A DNA stretch of 42,123 bases from CAZFCK01 sp964517355 (GCA_964517355.1 CAZFCK010000012.1:1-42123); one strand, 5' to 3'. Positions 14,406 to 23,853 are shown, counted from the first letter of the stretch. The notes: a model not told the origin generated them from the letters alone. A program made the numbers and translations.

Positions 14406-15628
14406 TCGCTTTCCTCCGAACGGCTGCCGAAGCGCGGCGCGGGAATAATGCCTTTGGGGCGGAAGAGCATCATCACGGTCATTGCCGCGCCAAAGGCGAG
14501 CATGCGGTAGGATTCGAATTCGCGGAAGACCTCGGGCAGGGCGATGAGCAGCAGCGCCCCCACAATGATGCCGGGAATGGAGGCCATGCCGCCAAGCACG
14601 ACCATGGAGAGCACCATGGCGGACTCGATGAAAGTGAAGCTTCCCGGAGAGACGAAGCGCATACGCGCGGCGAAAAACGCGCCGGCAAGGCCGCCGAACA
14701 CGGCGCCGGTGGCATAGGCGAACAATTTGAAGAGAAAGGTGTTGACCCCCATGAGTTCGGCGGCTGTTTCATCTTCCCGGATGGCCTCCCAGGCGCGGCC
14801 GATGCGCGAATAGTTGAGGCGGTAGACCGCGATGATGGTCACGATGGTCAGCCCCAGAACGATGCAGTAGAGGTAAGGGAGCTTTTTCAAGTACAAATGC
14901 GTCCATTCCAGGCCGTCCGCAAAGCTCGGGTAGTACACTCCCGGCGCCTGGATGCCCAGAATGCCGTTGGGGCCGTTTGTCAGCGACATCCAGTTGTTCA
15001 GGATGATGCGTACGATCTCGCCAAAGCCCAGGGTCACGATGGCGAGATAGTCGCCGCGCATACGCAGGGTGGGGTAGCCGATGATGCACCCCGCAATGGA
15101 CGCAAACAGCGCGGATACGGGCAGGCAGAGCCAGAATGAGAGCCCGAAATTGATGGAGAGGATGGCGTACGTGTACGCGCCCACGCCGTAGAAGGCTATG
15201 TACCCCAGATCCAGCAGACCGCAAAGGCCGATGACGATATTCAGCCCCAGGCCGAGGCAAACGTAGATAAGCACGTTGATGCCGACATCCAGAACATAGC
15301 GGTCGGCGAGCAAGGGGAAAACGCAGGCAAAGGCGAACATGAGGGCCACGCCGGCCCACGTGGGCATGCGGCCGTACGCGTTGCGCGCGCGCAGATGCGC
15401 GGCGGCCAGGGGGCGCGTGGCGAAGGACAGGTGGCCTCGTTCCTTGAGCAGCCACAGGAGCACGCAGACCGCGGAGCAGGCCGCGACCAATCCCCAGATT
15501 CGCAGGCTATCCCTGAAGAAAAGCCCTTCGGGCTTGATGCCCATGAGCGGCCAGAGCAGCAAATAGAACCAGGCCATGGCGATGGCCCAGGTTTTGAATA
15601 CCTTCTTAAACGCGTGTGTCATCGACAT
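14402..15628 (-). CDS. livM: Branched-chain amino-acid ABC transporter permease LivM
   Basis: A 408-residue inner-membrane permease with about ten hydrophobic segments. Recognisable LivM blocks are NIVIGLCGLLDLGYIAFYGVG, RGDYLAIVTLGFGEI, WEAIREDETAAELMGVN (the cytoplasmic EAA-like loop contacting the ATPases) and GGMASIPGIIVGALLL. Two extra N-terminal hydrophobic segments (about 15-35 and 42-62) precede the conserved core, as in the longer LivM proteins. The start lies 23 bases inside the livH reading frame and the end overlaps livF, so the three genes are translationally linked. Confidence 0.95.
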   Translation of the reverse strand: MSMTHAFKKVFKTWAIAMAWFYLLLWPLMGIKPEGLFFRDSLRIWGLVAACSAVCVLLWLLKERGHLSFATRPLAAAHLRARNAYGRMPTWAGVALMFAFACVFPLLADRYVLDVGINVLIYVCLGLGLNIVIGLCGLLDLGYIAFYGVGAYTYAILSINFGLSFWLCLPVSALFASIAGCIIGYPTLRMRGDYLAIVTLGFGEIVRIILNNWMSLTNGPNGILGIQAPGVYYPSFADGLEWTHLYLKKLPYLYCIVLGLTIVTIIAVYRLNYSRIGRAWEAIREDETAAELMGVNTFLFKLFAYATGAVFGGLAGAFFAARMRFVSPGSFTFIESAMVLSMVVLGGMASIPGIIVGALLLIALPEVFREFESYRMLAFGAAMTVMMLFRPKGIIPAPRFGSRSEESE

Positions 15629-16517
15629 TCTCGCCCATAATTCCTGTCGGCATGAAGTAGAGCACCAGGATCATGATGATGAAGGCGAATACATCCTTGT
15701 ATTCGCTGGAGATATACGCCGCCGCGAAAATTTCCACCAGGCCGATGACCAGCCCGCCGATCATGGCGCCGGTGATATTGCCGATGCCCCCGAGCACTGC
15801 CGCCGCAAAGGCCTTGATGCCGGGGACAAAGCCCATGTCGTAGCGCACAGCGCCGTAATACATGCCCACCATGATGCCCGCGGCCGCCGCCAGCCCCGCG
15901 CCGATGGCGAAGGTGCTGGAGATGATGCGGTTGGCGTTGATGCCCACCAGGGCCGCCATGACCTTGTCCTGAGCGGTGGCGCGCATGGCTTTGCCGAGCT
16001 TGGTCTTGAACACGAGGGTGTTCAGCCCAACCAGAAGACAGGCGGTGAGCACCACGATGAGGATTTGCATATAGCTGACGCTCACATTCCCCATATGCAC
16101 GACATTGGAGGTAAAGACGTTTGGATAGGTCTTGTCGTACACGCCTTGGGTGAGCATGAGGCCGTTTTGCAGGAAAATGGACATGCCCAGGGCCGAGAGC
16201 AGCATGGAAAGTCTGGAGGCGTTGCGCAGCGGCAGGTAGGCCACCTTTTCCACGGCCATGGCCAGCATGGCCGCATAGCACATGGCCAACAGGAATGAGC
16301 CGCCCAGGCATATCCAGGGGTGGGTGTCCACAAATCCCTGGGAAGCCAGGTAACTCAACAGGATAACGCCCATGTAGCCGCCCGAGGCGTAAAATTCGCC
16401 GTGGGCGAAATTGATGAGCTGGATGATGCCGAAGACCATGGTGTAGCCCAGGGCTATGAGTGCGTAGAAACCGCCCAGGGTGACGCCGTTGATAAGCTGC
16501 TGGAGGAAGAATTCCAT
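15606..16517 (-). CDS. livH: Branched-chain amino-acid ABC transporter permease LivH
   Basis: A 303-residue inner-membrane permease with about eight helices. Conserved LivH features are INGVTLGGFYALIALGYTM at the N-terminus, GIIQLINFAHGEFY, the cytoplasmic GKAMRATAQDKVMAALVGIN loop and GGIGNITGAMIGGLVIGL near the end. It partners LivM to form the transport channel. The ATG at 16517 has only a weak ribosome binding site. It is separated from the livK stop by about 110 bases with no obvious terminator. Confidence 0.94.
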   Translation of the reverse strand: MEFFLQQLINGVTLGGFYALIALGYTMVFGIIQLINFAHGEFYASGGYMGVILLSYLASQGFVDTHPWICLGGSFLLAMCYAAMLAMAVEKVAYLPLRNASRLSMLLSALGMSIFLQNGLMLTQGVYDKTYPNVFTSNVVHMGNVSVSYMQILIVVLTACLLVGLNTLVFKTKLGKAMRATAQDKVMAALVGINANRIISSTFAIGAGLAAAAGIMVGMYYGAVRYDMGFVPGIKAFAAAVLGGIGNITGAMIGGLVIGLVEIFAAAYISSEYKDVFAFIIMILVLYFMPTGIMGENVDDTRV

Positions 16518-16626
16518 TCTGGTGCCGTTTGCCAGGAGTTAGTGAGCCGGAACATCGGCCGCCGATCGTTGTCGTTGGAATCCCGCGGCCGGGGTGCGGC
16601 CGCGGGAAGCATTGGCTAGGGTCAAT

Positions 16627-17766
16627 TTAGAACATCTTGTCGGCTGAGGGATCGTAGTAGGGTTCGAACACGTCGCCTTTGACGACATAGATGACATAGT
16701 TTGAACCAGAATCGCCGTTGTCCATGAACTTGACGTGCTTGGAAGCGCCGTCCATTTCGAGCAGCTTCATTTGCGCGGCGATGTCGTCGGGGTCCGTGGA
16801 GCCGCCGGCGTTTTTGATGGCCGTGAGGATCGCGTAGGCGCTGTCAAAGGCGTAGGCGGAGTATGCGCCTGGATCGCCGAACATCTCGGTGTATTTATTG
16901 ATGAATTTCTTGTAGTTCTCGGAGTTCTTGTCCACCCAGCCGAAGGTGAAGTACACGCCTTGGGCTTCATCCGTGGCTTCCTTGATGAAATTCGGATGGT
17001 AAACGGCGTCCTGGCTCAGGATGGCGCACTGCAGGCCGAGCTGCCGCAGCTGCTTGATCATGCGGATGCCGGAAGAGGAGTTCTGCAGGCTCATGTAGAA
17101 GACATCGGGATTGGCCTGCTTGACTTTGGTGAGCACGGCGGAAAAGTCCATGTCGCCTTCGTTCACATGGTCGTGGGCCAGGACTTCGATGCCGTCTTTC
17201 TTGCAGGCTTCGGCCACATATTCGGCCAGGTGCTGGGAGTAGGTGGTTTTGTCGTCCAGAATGAAGACCGTTTTGGCCTTGAGCACGTTTTTCATAAAAG
17301 TCACGGCGGCTTGGGATTGATGTTCGTCAATGCCGCACATGCGGTACATGTATTTCAGGCCGCGCAACGTGACCTGGGGATTGGTGGAGGCGGGGGTGAT
17401 CATGGGGATGGGGCCTTCGTCCAGCACTTCGGAAGCGGGAATGGTGGCCGAAGAGCAATAGGAGCCCACAACGGCGGCGACTTCAAGGCTCAGCAGCTTG
17501 TTGGCCGCGGCCACGGCTTGCCGGGGATCGCAGGCGCTGTCCTGGGAAACGACCTCGATATCGTCATAGCCGGGGATGCCGCCGGCTTCCTTGAACAGTT
17601 CCACGGCGGCCTTCGTACCGTTGACGATATCGTTGCCGTCGGCCGCGTAGGGACCGGTGATGGGGCTCAGCGTGCCGATGGTCAGGGTTTTGGCCATGGC
17701 CGGGGCGCTCAGCGCCAACATGAACGTTGCAACGACAAAAAGTGCGGCAGGAAGAAATCTTTTCAT
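16627..17766 (-). CDS. livK: Branched-chain amino-acid ABC transporter periplasmic binding protein
   Basis: A 379-residue periplasmic binding protein (type I fold). A signal peptide with a Lys-Arg start, hydrophobic core and AMA cleavage site ends near residue 25. The mature part begins KTLTIGTLSPITGPYAADG, the usual start for this family. Ligand contacts are expected around SYCSSATIPAS and the TPASTNP segment. The GGAGG ribosome binding site before the ATG is strong. It is the second gene of the operon, directly after livG. Ligand could be leucine/isoleucine/valine or another hydrophobic amino acid; adjacency to putA makes proline worth considering. Confidence 0.92.
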   Translation of the reverse strand: MKRFLPAALFVVATFMLALSAPAMAKTLTIGTLSPITGPYAADGNDIVNGTKAAVELFKEAGGIPGYDDIEVVSQDSACDPRQAVAAANKLLSLEVAAVVGSYCSSATIPASEVLDEGPIPMITPASTNPQVTLRGLKYMYRMCGIDEHQSQAAVTFMKNVLKAKTVFILDDKTTYSQHLAEYVAEACKKDGIEVLAHDHVNEGDMDFSAVLTKVKQANPDVFYMSLQNSSSGIRMIKQLRQLGLQCAILSQDAVYHPNFIKEATDEAQGVYFTFGWVDKNSENYKKFINKYTEMFGDPGAYSAYAFDSAYAILTAIKNAGGSTDPDDIAAQMKLLEMDGASKHVKFMDNGDSGSNYVIYVVKGDVFEPYYDPSADKMF

Positions 17767-17804
17767 GCGTCCCTCCGTTTCCTTGGCCAGGATATGGCCG
17801 TTCG

Positions 17805-18614
17805 TTAAATTGGTCCAATGGCTGGGGATAAAGCTTCCTCTGCGTCCTCGTCTGATTGTTTTCCCAAGTATGCTTCTATTACTCCGGAATCATTTTGTAT
17901 TTCTTCCGGGCGGCCCTCGGCGATATTCACGCCGTGATCCAGCACCACAATATGCTGGCAGATGCCCATGACCACGCGCATATCATGCTCCACCAACAGA
18001 ACGCTCACGCCCGTATTTTCGATTTTGCGGATCGTGGCCATGAGTTCGTTGGTCTCCGCGGGGTTCAGCCCCGCGGCGGGTTCGTCCAGGAGCAGGATTC
18101 TGGGTTCGGAAGCCAGGGCCCGCGCGATTTCCAGACGCCTTTGGTGTCCATAGGGCAGGTTCTTGGCGACTATATCCGCGTCGTCGTGCATGTCCACGAA
18201 TTCAAGAGCCCGCATGGCGCTTTCCACCACCATGCGTTCTTCGCGACGCTGGCCCGGAGTGCGCAGGATGCTTGATAAAATGCTGGATGTCGTGCGCGCG
18301 TGCCTGGCGATCATCACGTTTTCCAGGGCCGTCATGTTTTGAAACAATCGGATGTTTTGGAAGGTCCGGGCAATGCCCTGGGCGAGGATTTTGTGCGGCC
18401 GCAGCCCCCGGATGGAAGTCCCCTGAAAAAGCACGTCGCCGGAGCTGATTTTGTAGACTCCGGTGACCACATTGAAAACAGTGGTTTTTCCCGCACCATT
18501 GGGGCCGATAAGTCCCACAATTTCACCGGGTTCGATGCCGAAACCCACATTGGTCAAGGCTTGAACGCCACCGAAATTGACGCAAACGTTATCCAGAACA
18601 AGTTGATTTCGCAT
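17805..18614 (-). CDS. livG: Branched-chain amino-acid ABC transporter ATPase LivG
   Basis: A 269-residue ATPase. Walker A is GPNGAGKTT, the degenerate signature region is LPYGHQRRLEIARALAS (typical for LivG), and Walker B is ILLLDEPAAGLNPAE. The C-terminal GRPEEIQNDSGVIEAYLG is the standard LivG end. The ATG at 18614 was chosen because the family sequence starts there (LVLDNVCVNFGGVQAL); the open frame continues upstream to 18704 but those residues are not LivG-like. No strong ribosome binding site is visible. It is the promoter-proximal gene of the operon and is divergent from putA. Confidence 0.93.
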   Translation of the reverse strand: MRNQLVLDNVCVNFGGVQALTNVGFGIEPGEIVGLIGPNGAGKTTVFNVVTGVYKISSGDVLFQGTSIRGLRPHKILAQGIARTFQNIRLFQNMTALENVMIARHARTTSSILSSILRTPGQRREERMVVESAMRALEFVDMHDDADIVAKNLPYGHQRRLEIARALASEPRILLLDEPAAGLNPAETNELMATIRKIENTGVSVLLVEHDMRVVMGICQHIVVLDHGVNIAEGRPEEIQNDSGVIEAYLGKQSDEDAEEALSPAIGPI

Positions 18615-18780
18615 ATTTTGTGAAAGCGCTGAGTGCCAGAAAATGATCACACTTACTACTTGCATGCGCCAGTTTTTGCAAGTATGTGTTGATGAGTAAA
18701 ACAACCTGTTGTTCTACCAAAAAAACTGCAGAAGCGGCAGTCACTTGCCAGGACATTTCAAGCCCAGGAAAGAGGTGGCC
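18615..18780. promoter_or_regulatory. Divergent livG/putA control region
   Basis: These 166 bases must carry the promoters for both the liv operon (minus) and putA (plus). They contain an inverted repeat AACAA-CCTG-TTGTT (18700-18713), a possible operator. I could not assign clear -35/-10 boxes. Confidence 0.45.
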
Positions 18781-21700
18781 ATGACGCAGAACACCAACCT
18801 TGAGCCACGTATCCTCGCACGCGGCCAACAGTTCTTTTCCTCCATCAGAGGAGAATCCCCCTCCATTTTCAATACAAAGTGGTGGACCGGCAAGGTCATG
18901 GACTGGTGCATGTCCAATGACGCCTTCAAAGTGCAGATGTTTCGCTTTGTGGACGTTCTTCCTTATCTTAACACCTCGGAAAGTTTGACGCGCCATATCG
19001 AGGAGTATTTCGGGACAAATGAAGCCGAAATGCCTTCGGTGCTCAAATGGGGGGTCGAGGGGTTCGGCAGGGGCGGAAAAATCGCAGCGGCCGTACTCTC
19101 CCGCTCCATGCGTTCGAATATCGAAAAAATGGCCAGGCAGTTCATCATCGGCGAGAATACCAAAGAGGCTGTCAAAGGCATAGCGAAACTGCGCAAAAGC
19201 GGTTTCGCCGTGGTGGTGGACCTGCTGGGTGAGGCCACGGTCAATGAAAAGGAGGCTCAGGCCTACGCCCGGGCCTACCATGATCTGCTCGACGCCCTGG
19301 CCGCGGACGTGAAAAAATGGAAAGCCCTGGACGGCGCGGAAAACGGGCTGGACTTCGGCCACGCGCCTTTGGTGAACGTGGCTGTAAAACCCTCGGCCTT
19401 TTATTCCCAGGCGAAACCTGTCGACCAGCAGAGCTCCATCGAAGCCATATATGACCGGGTGGCTCCGCTTTACCGCAAGGTCATGGCGATGCAGGGATTT
19501 TTATGTATCGACATGGAGCAGCGCGCGTTCAAGGATATCACCCTGGCCTTGTACAAAAAGTTGCGCAGCGAACCTGAATTTCGCGGCTACCCCCATCTGG
19601 GTGTGGTGCTGCAGGCCTATCTCAAGGAGACCGACGATGATCTCGACGCCCTGCTTACCTGGGCCACGGATGAACATTTGCCGATCTCCGTCCGCCTGGT
19701 GAAGGGCGCTTACTGGGATTATGAAACCGTGCTCGCCCGGCAACACGGGCTGCCCGTTCCCGTGTGGACCATCAAGGCGGAAACGGACGCGGCCTTCGAA
19801 CGTCAGGCCAGGAGGATTTTGCAGCACAGCGAGATTTGCCATCTGGCATGCGGGTCTCACAACATTCGGTCCATTTCCGCGGTAATGGAATTGGCCAGGG
19901 AACTGGAAGTTCCGGAGGAAAAATACGAATTTCAAGTGCTCTACGGCATGGCCGAGCCGGTGCGCAAGGGACTGCTCAATGTGGCGCACAGGGTGCGGCT
20001 CTATTGCCCCTATGGGGAATTGCTGCCCGGCATGGCGTATCTCGTGCGTAGGCTCCTGGAAAACACGGCCAACGAGAGCTTTTTGCGCCAGAGTTTTGTG
20101 AAAGATGTCGATATGGAGCACCTGCTCGAGAATCCCGCGGTAACAGCCGCCCGGCATCACGGGGAGCGGAGACGGGACCATGTGGAGGAAGGCGGCGCCG
20201 CCGGGCCTGAGCCGTTTCGCAACGAACCAGTGGCGGATTTTACCCTGGCATCCGTGCGCGAGGCCTTTCCCAAGGCCATTGCCCAGGTGCGCCGGGACGT
20301 GGTCGGGTCGCTCGTGCCCTTGTACATCGGGGGCAAGGAGCTGCACACGGAGGACCATGTGTCCTCGGTCAATCCCGCGGCGCAGGGCGAGGTCGTGGGC
20401 TCCGTGTGCCAGGCCGGGATTGAAGAGGTTGAGCAGGCCGTGCAGGCGGCTCATGGCGCCTTTGCGTCGTGGCGCGATACTCCAGCCGGGGAGCGCGCGC
20501 AGGTTTTGTTCCAGGCCGCCTCGATTTTGCGGCGCGACATTTTTCACCACAGCGCCTTGCAGGTTCTTGAAGTCGGCAAGCAGTGGGACCAGGCCTACGC
20601 CGACGTCGGCGAAGCCATAGATTTTCTGGAGTATTACGGCCGCGAGATGCTGCGTCTGAATGGGAGCAGGCGCATGGGCAACGCCCCCGGAGAGCTGAAC
20701 CACTACTTTTATCAACCCTGCGGCGTGTGCGCCGTGATCGCTCCCTGGAATTTTCCCCTGGCCATTTCCTGCGGCATGAGCGCCGCGGCCATGGTCGCGG
20801 GAAACACCGTGGTCTACAAACCCTCAAACGTCTCCCCCGTTGTCGGTCACGCCATGACCCAGGTCTTTCGGGAGGCCGGCGTCCCGGAAGGCGTGTTCAA
20901 TTACGTGCCGGGGCGCGGCGCCATTATGGGCGATTACCTGGTGGAGCATAAGAACGTGGCCGTCATCGCCTTCACAGGCTCCTTGGACGTGGGCGCCAGG
21001 ATCATGCAGCGCGCGAACCTGCTGCGTTCGGGACAGGTGGCGCTGAAAAAGGTCATTTGCGAGTTGGGCGGCAAAAACGCGGTTCTGGTGGACGACGACG
21101 CGGATCTGGACGAGGCGGTGGTGCAGATTATTCATTCCGCTTTCGCCTTTCAGGGGCAGAAGTGTTCGGCTTGTTCCAGGGTCATTGTCCTGGATTCCAT
21201 TTATGAGCGTTGCCTGGATCGTCTGGCCGAAGCCGCTGAATCCCTGAAAATCGGTCCTGCCGAAGATCCGGCCAATTTCCTCGGTCCCGTGGTGGACAAG
21301 GCCGCGCAACAACGCATCCTGGATTACATCGAGGTCGGGAAAAACGAAGGAGCCCTGGTGGTGCACCGCACTGTGCCGAAAAACGGCTGCTACGTGCCCT
21401 TGACCATCTTTCGCGGCATACGCCCCCAGCATCGTATGGCCCAGGAGGAAATCTTCGGGCCGGTGCTTTCCGTGATGCGCGCCAAAGACTTCGACGATGC
21501 CCTGGCCATGGCCAACAGCACCCAATACGCGCTCACGGGGAGCGTGTTCAGCCGCAGCCCCGGGCACCTGGCTCGCGCGCGGCAAGAGTTTCGCGTGGGC
21601 AATCTCTACCTCAACCGGGGGTGCACAGGGGCGCTTGTGGAGCGTCAGCCCTTCGGCGGTTTCAAAATGAGCGGCGTGGGCTCCAAAGCCGGGGGACCTG

Positions 21701-21798
21701 ATTATCTGTTGCGCTTCATGGACCCGCGCGTGGTGACCGAGAACACCATGCGCCGGGGGTTCACGCCCGTTTTCGAGGATGACGTATGGGATGAATAA
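18781..21798 (+). CDS. putA: Bifunctional proline dehydrogenase / P5C dehydrogenase PutA
   Basis: A 1005-residue enzyme that oxidises proline to glutamate in two steps. The N-terminal FAD-dependent PRODH barrel (about 100-430) shows RLVKGAYWDYE, FQVLYGMAEPVRKGL and RVRLYCPYGELLPGMAYL. The C-terminal aldehyde dehydrogenase (about 500-990) shows PWNFPLAISCG, FTGSLDVG, Glu761 in CELGGKN and catalytic Cys795 in GQKCSACSR. There is no N-terminal ribbon-helix-helix domain, so it is a short type PutA that does not regulate itself. The ATG at 18781 follows GAAAGAGGTGG; the longer frame from 18709 lacks support. It is divergent from the liv operon, which may import its substrate. Confidence 0.95.
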   Translation: MTQNTNLEPRILARGQQFFSSIRGESPSIFNTKWWTGKVMDWCMSNDAFKVQMFRFVDVLPYLNTSESLTRHIEEYFGTNEAEMPSVLKWGVEGFGRGGKIAAAVLSRSMRSNIEKMARQFIIGENTKEAVKGIAKLRKSGFAVVVDLLGEATVNEKEAQAYARAYHDLLDALAADVKKWKALDGAENGLDFGHAPLVNVAVKPSAFYSQAKPVDQQSSIEAIYDRVAPLYRKVMAMQGFLCIDMEQRAFKDITLALYKKLRSEPEFRGYPHLGVVLQAYLKETDDDLDALLTWATDEHLPISVRLVKGAYWDYETVLARQHGLPVPVWTIKAETDAAFERQARRILQHSEICHLACGSHNIRSISAVMELARELEVPEEKYEFQVLYGMAEPVRKGLLNVAHRVRLYCPYGELLPGMAYLVRRLLENTANESFLRQSFVKDVDMEHLLENPAVTAARHHGERRRDHVEEGGAAGPEPFRNEPVADFTLASVREAFPKAIAQVRRDVVGSLVPLYIGGKELHTEDHVSSVNPAAQGEVVGSVCQAGIEEVEQAVQAAHGAFASWRDTPAGERAQVLFQAASILRRDIFHHSALQVLEVGKQWDQAYADVGEAIDFLEYYGREMLRLNGSRRMGNAPGELNHYFYQPCGVCAVIAPWNFPLAISCGMSAAAMVAGNTVVYKPSNVSPVVGHAMTQVFREAGVPEGVFNYVPGRGAIMGDYLVEHKNVAVIAFTGSLDVGARIMQRANLLRSGQVALKKVICELGGKNAVLVDDDADLDEAVVQIIHSAFAFQGQKCSACSRVIVLDSIYERCLDRLAEAAESLKIGPAEDPANFLGPVVDKAAQQRILDYIEVGKNEGALVVHRTVPKNGCYVPLTIFRGIRPQHRMAQEEIFGPVLSVMRAKDFDDALAMANSTQYALTGSVFSRSPGHLARARQEFRVGNLYLNRGCTGALVERQPFGGFKMSGVGSKAGGPDYLLRFMDPRVVTENTMRRGFTPVFEDDVWDE

Positions 21799-21827
21799 CC
21801 ATGAAAAATGAACTCCCGGGCCCGGCC

Positions 21828-21850
21828 TCCGAGGGCTGGTTTCCCTCGGA
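21828..21850 (+). terminator. Hairpin after putA
   Basis: Perfect 8-bp arms TCCGAGGG/CCCTCGGA with a 7-base loop, 30 bases after the putA stop. A T-rich stretch (AATTTTTCC) lies about 20 bases further, so it may be a terminator with a displaced T-run. Confidence 0.5.
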
Positions 21851-21983
21851 AGTCCTCTGCCGCGGTCAATTTTTCCGACTTCTCTTTCCGGATGGAATGT
21901 GTGTTATAACATTCAGCGATTGTTGAATGAATAAGTATAAAGAGTCGCTTTTCCGGCGTCCAGGGACCTCCCCTGGTCGTTGT

Positions 21984-22009
21984 GCGGGCGCGAACGCCCG
22001 CTACTTTTC
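21984..22009 (+). terminator. Strong GC hairpin with T-rich tail
   Basis: Seven G:C-rich pairs with a CGAA tetraloop, followed by TACTTTTCC. It has the shape of an intrinsic terminator on the plus strand, 186 bases after putA, possibly a second terminator for putA or the end of a small leader transcript. Confidence 0.45.
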
Positions 22010-22248
22010 CTGAATTGTATTTCTTCGGCTGCCGGCTCGTGCGCAATGGCGAAAACAATGACGCGGCGTTGATGCAATGCAGCCTGATCACAGTGTCTTT
22101 CAATCAGTTTTAACGAAAAGCGCAGTGTCTTGAAAAAAACGGCCGTAATCGGTTGCCCAAATCATTCGCTCCAGTTATGTAACTGAGTGTTTCCCTCCCT
22201 TTTGATCGCGTATATTGCGTTACACCCTGCAGCACACTGGAGAGATTT

Positions 22249-23853
22249 ATGAAACGTTTTGTTTTTCTCTTTGGCTTGTTTTTATGGTGTTTTGTAAGTT
22301 TTTATGCGCAACCGGCGGCGGCCTGGCACGATGGTCAGGACGCCATGCTTGTTTTGGGGCAAGAGAATTTCACGGATGACACCCCGAACATTTCGCAAAC
22401 CGGCATGAGCTATCCCGTTTCCATTGCCGTCGATCCCACCACCAACAAAGTATTTGTTTCGGACTATTCCAGCAGCAGGGTGCTTCGTTTCGCTTCGCTG
22501 CAGACATTGCTTGACGGCAATCCAGCGGAAGCCGTCTTCGGCCAGGAGGATTGGGTCAGCGGCAATGACAATGCCGGGCGTGAAACGCCCCTGGCGAATA
22601 CTCTCGACCACCCCATGCATCTGGCCGTGGATACGGCGGGGCGGCTGTGGGTGGCGGATCTGGAAAACAACCGCGTTTTGCGCTTTGACAACGCTTCGGC
22701 CAAGACCGGCAACAGTGACGCCGACGGAGTGCTTGGCCAGCCAGATTTTGTTTCCAGTGCGGACAATCAAGGTATGGGCGGCACTCCGGGGCAAAACACC
22801 ATGTATGGCCCCACGGGCGTGGCCGTGGACACGGCCGGAACACTCTGGGTGGCGGATTATTACAATAACCGTATCCTGCGTTTCGACAATGCCGCGGCCA
22901 AAGCCAACGGCGCCAATGCCGACGGCGTGCTGGGGCAGCCGGATTTCGTCAGTTCGGGTGAAAACCAGGGTGGCGACCTGGCGGCTAATACGCTCAGCGC
23001 CCCCCGAGGTTTATGGGTGGACGCGCAAGGACGGCTTTGGGCCGCGGATGCGAACAATGATCGCGTGCTGCGCTACGATAACGCGGCGGCGAAAGCCATT
23101 GGCGGCAATGCCGACGGTGTGCTCGGGCAGCTTTCCTTCACCACAAGGGAGATCTTGCCGTTCAACGCGCGCGTCAACTATCCTCGCGGCGTGGCCGTGG
23201 ACGCTGGCGGCACTTTGAGCGTTGCGGATTTCATCAACCACCGCATCATGATTTTCCGTAATGCGGCAAGCAAAGCCAACGGCGGCGCCGCTGACAATGT
23301 TCTCGGGCAGGAGGACTTCACCGGAACAATCGCCAACAGGGGTGGGGCGCCGGCTGCCAATACCCTGCACCACCCGGATACTCCCTGGGTCCACGACGCC
23401 TCCTTGAGCCTGTTGGTGCCCGATAGCGACAACAACCGCGTTTTGCGTTACAAACAGCCGTTGGCCGCCGTTACCATCGCCACGGTCAGCGATGTTACCG
23501 CAACCGCCTTCAGGTCGGGCGGCATTGTGTCATCAGACGGGGGCAATACCGTCACGGCCCGGGGCGTATGCTACAACACCGCGGGCAATCCGACCGTAAA
23601 GGACACCTGCACCGACGAAGGTGGAGGGGGCGGTTCGTTTATAAGCGATGTCAGCGGGCTGCAACCAGGGACCAAGTATTACGTGCGCGCGTACGCCACC
23701 ACCCTGGCCGGAACGGCCTATAGCGCAGGACAGGAAACGCTGACCACACTACACAACGTGCCGGTTTTCCCGGGACACGGAGCCTGGATTTTGGGGGCCT
23801 TCGCTTTGCTGCTGCTGTTGTCCGGTTTCATGCGGGGGAGACGCCGCTCCTGA
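22249..23853 (+). CDS. Secreted NHL-repeat beta-propeller protein with C-terminal anchor
   Basis: A 534-residue exported protein. The signal peptide (KR, hydrophobic core, AAA end) is cut near residue 25. Residues about 35-405 carry about six NHL-type repeats built on the pattern ANTL..P.G.AVD..G.LWVAD..NNRVLR, each followed by DGVLGQPDFVS-like linkers, suggesting a six-bladed propeller. Residues about 410-500 resemble an Ig/FnIII-like module (ARGVCYNTAGNPT, then GLQPGTKYYVRAYATT). The last 30 residues have VPVFPGHGAW, a hydrophobic helix and the basic tail RGRRRS, like a CTERM-type sorting or anchoring signal. GGAGAG lies six bases before the ATG. The ligand and role are unknown. Confidence 0.85.
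   Translation: MKRFVFLFGLFLWCFVSFYAQPAAAWHDGQDAMLVLGQENFTDDTPNISQTGMSYPVSIAVDPTTNKVFVSDYSSSRVLRFASLQTLLDGNPAEAVFGQEDWVSGNDNAGRETPLANTLDHPMHLAVDTAGRLWVADLENNRVLRFDNASAKTGNSDADGVLGQPDFVSSADNQGMGGTPGQNTMYGPTGVAVDTAGTLWVADYYNNRILRFDNAAAKANGANADGVLGQPDFVSSGENQGGDLAANTLSAPRGLWVDAQGRLWAADANNDRVLRYDNAAAKAIGGNADGVLGQLSFTTREILPFNARVNYPRGVAVDAGGTLSVADFINHRIMIFRNAASKANGGAADNVLGQEDFTGTIANRGGAPAANTLHHPDTPWVHDASLSLLVPDSDNNRVLRYKQPLAAVTIATVSDVTATAFRSGGIVSSDGGNTVTARGVCYNTAGNPTVKDTCTDEGGGGGSFISDVSGLQPGTKYYVRAYATTLAGTAYSAGQETLTTLHNVPVFPGHGAWILGAFALLLLLSGFMRGRRRS

Larger units (their letters stand above)
21799..22248. other. Intergenic region putA - NHL gene
   Basis: No gene is supported here. In order it holds the putA hairpin, an inverted repeat CATTCA/TGAATG (21910-21929), a CCAGG/CCTGG hairpin (21960-21976), a GCGGGCG-CGAA-CGCCCGC hairpin followed by TACTTTTCC (21984-22009), and a CAGTTA-TG-TAACTG palindrome (22172-22185) about 65 bases before the NHL start. 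A 133-codon minus-strand open frame overlaps the putA 3' end and is considered spurious. Confidence 0.6.

Noticed and set aside
21702..22103. 133-codon minus-strand open frame overlapping the putA 3' end
   Set aside because: It overlaps the coding end of putA and passes through hairpins, with no motif or ribosome binding site.
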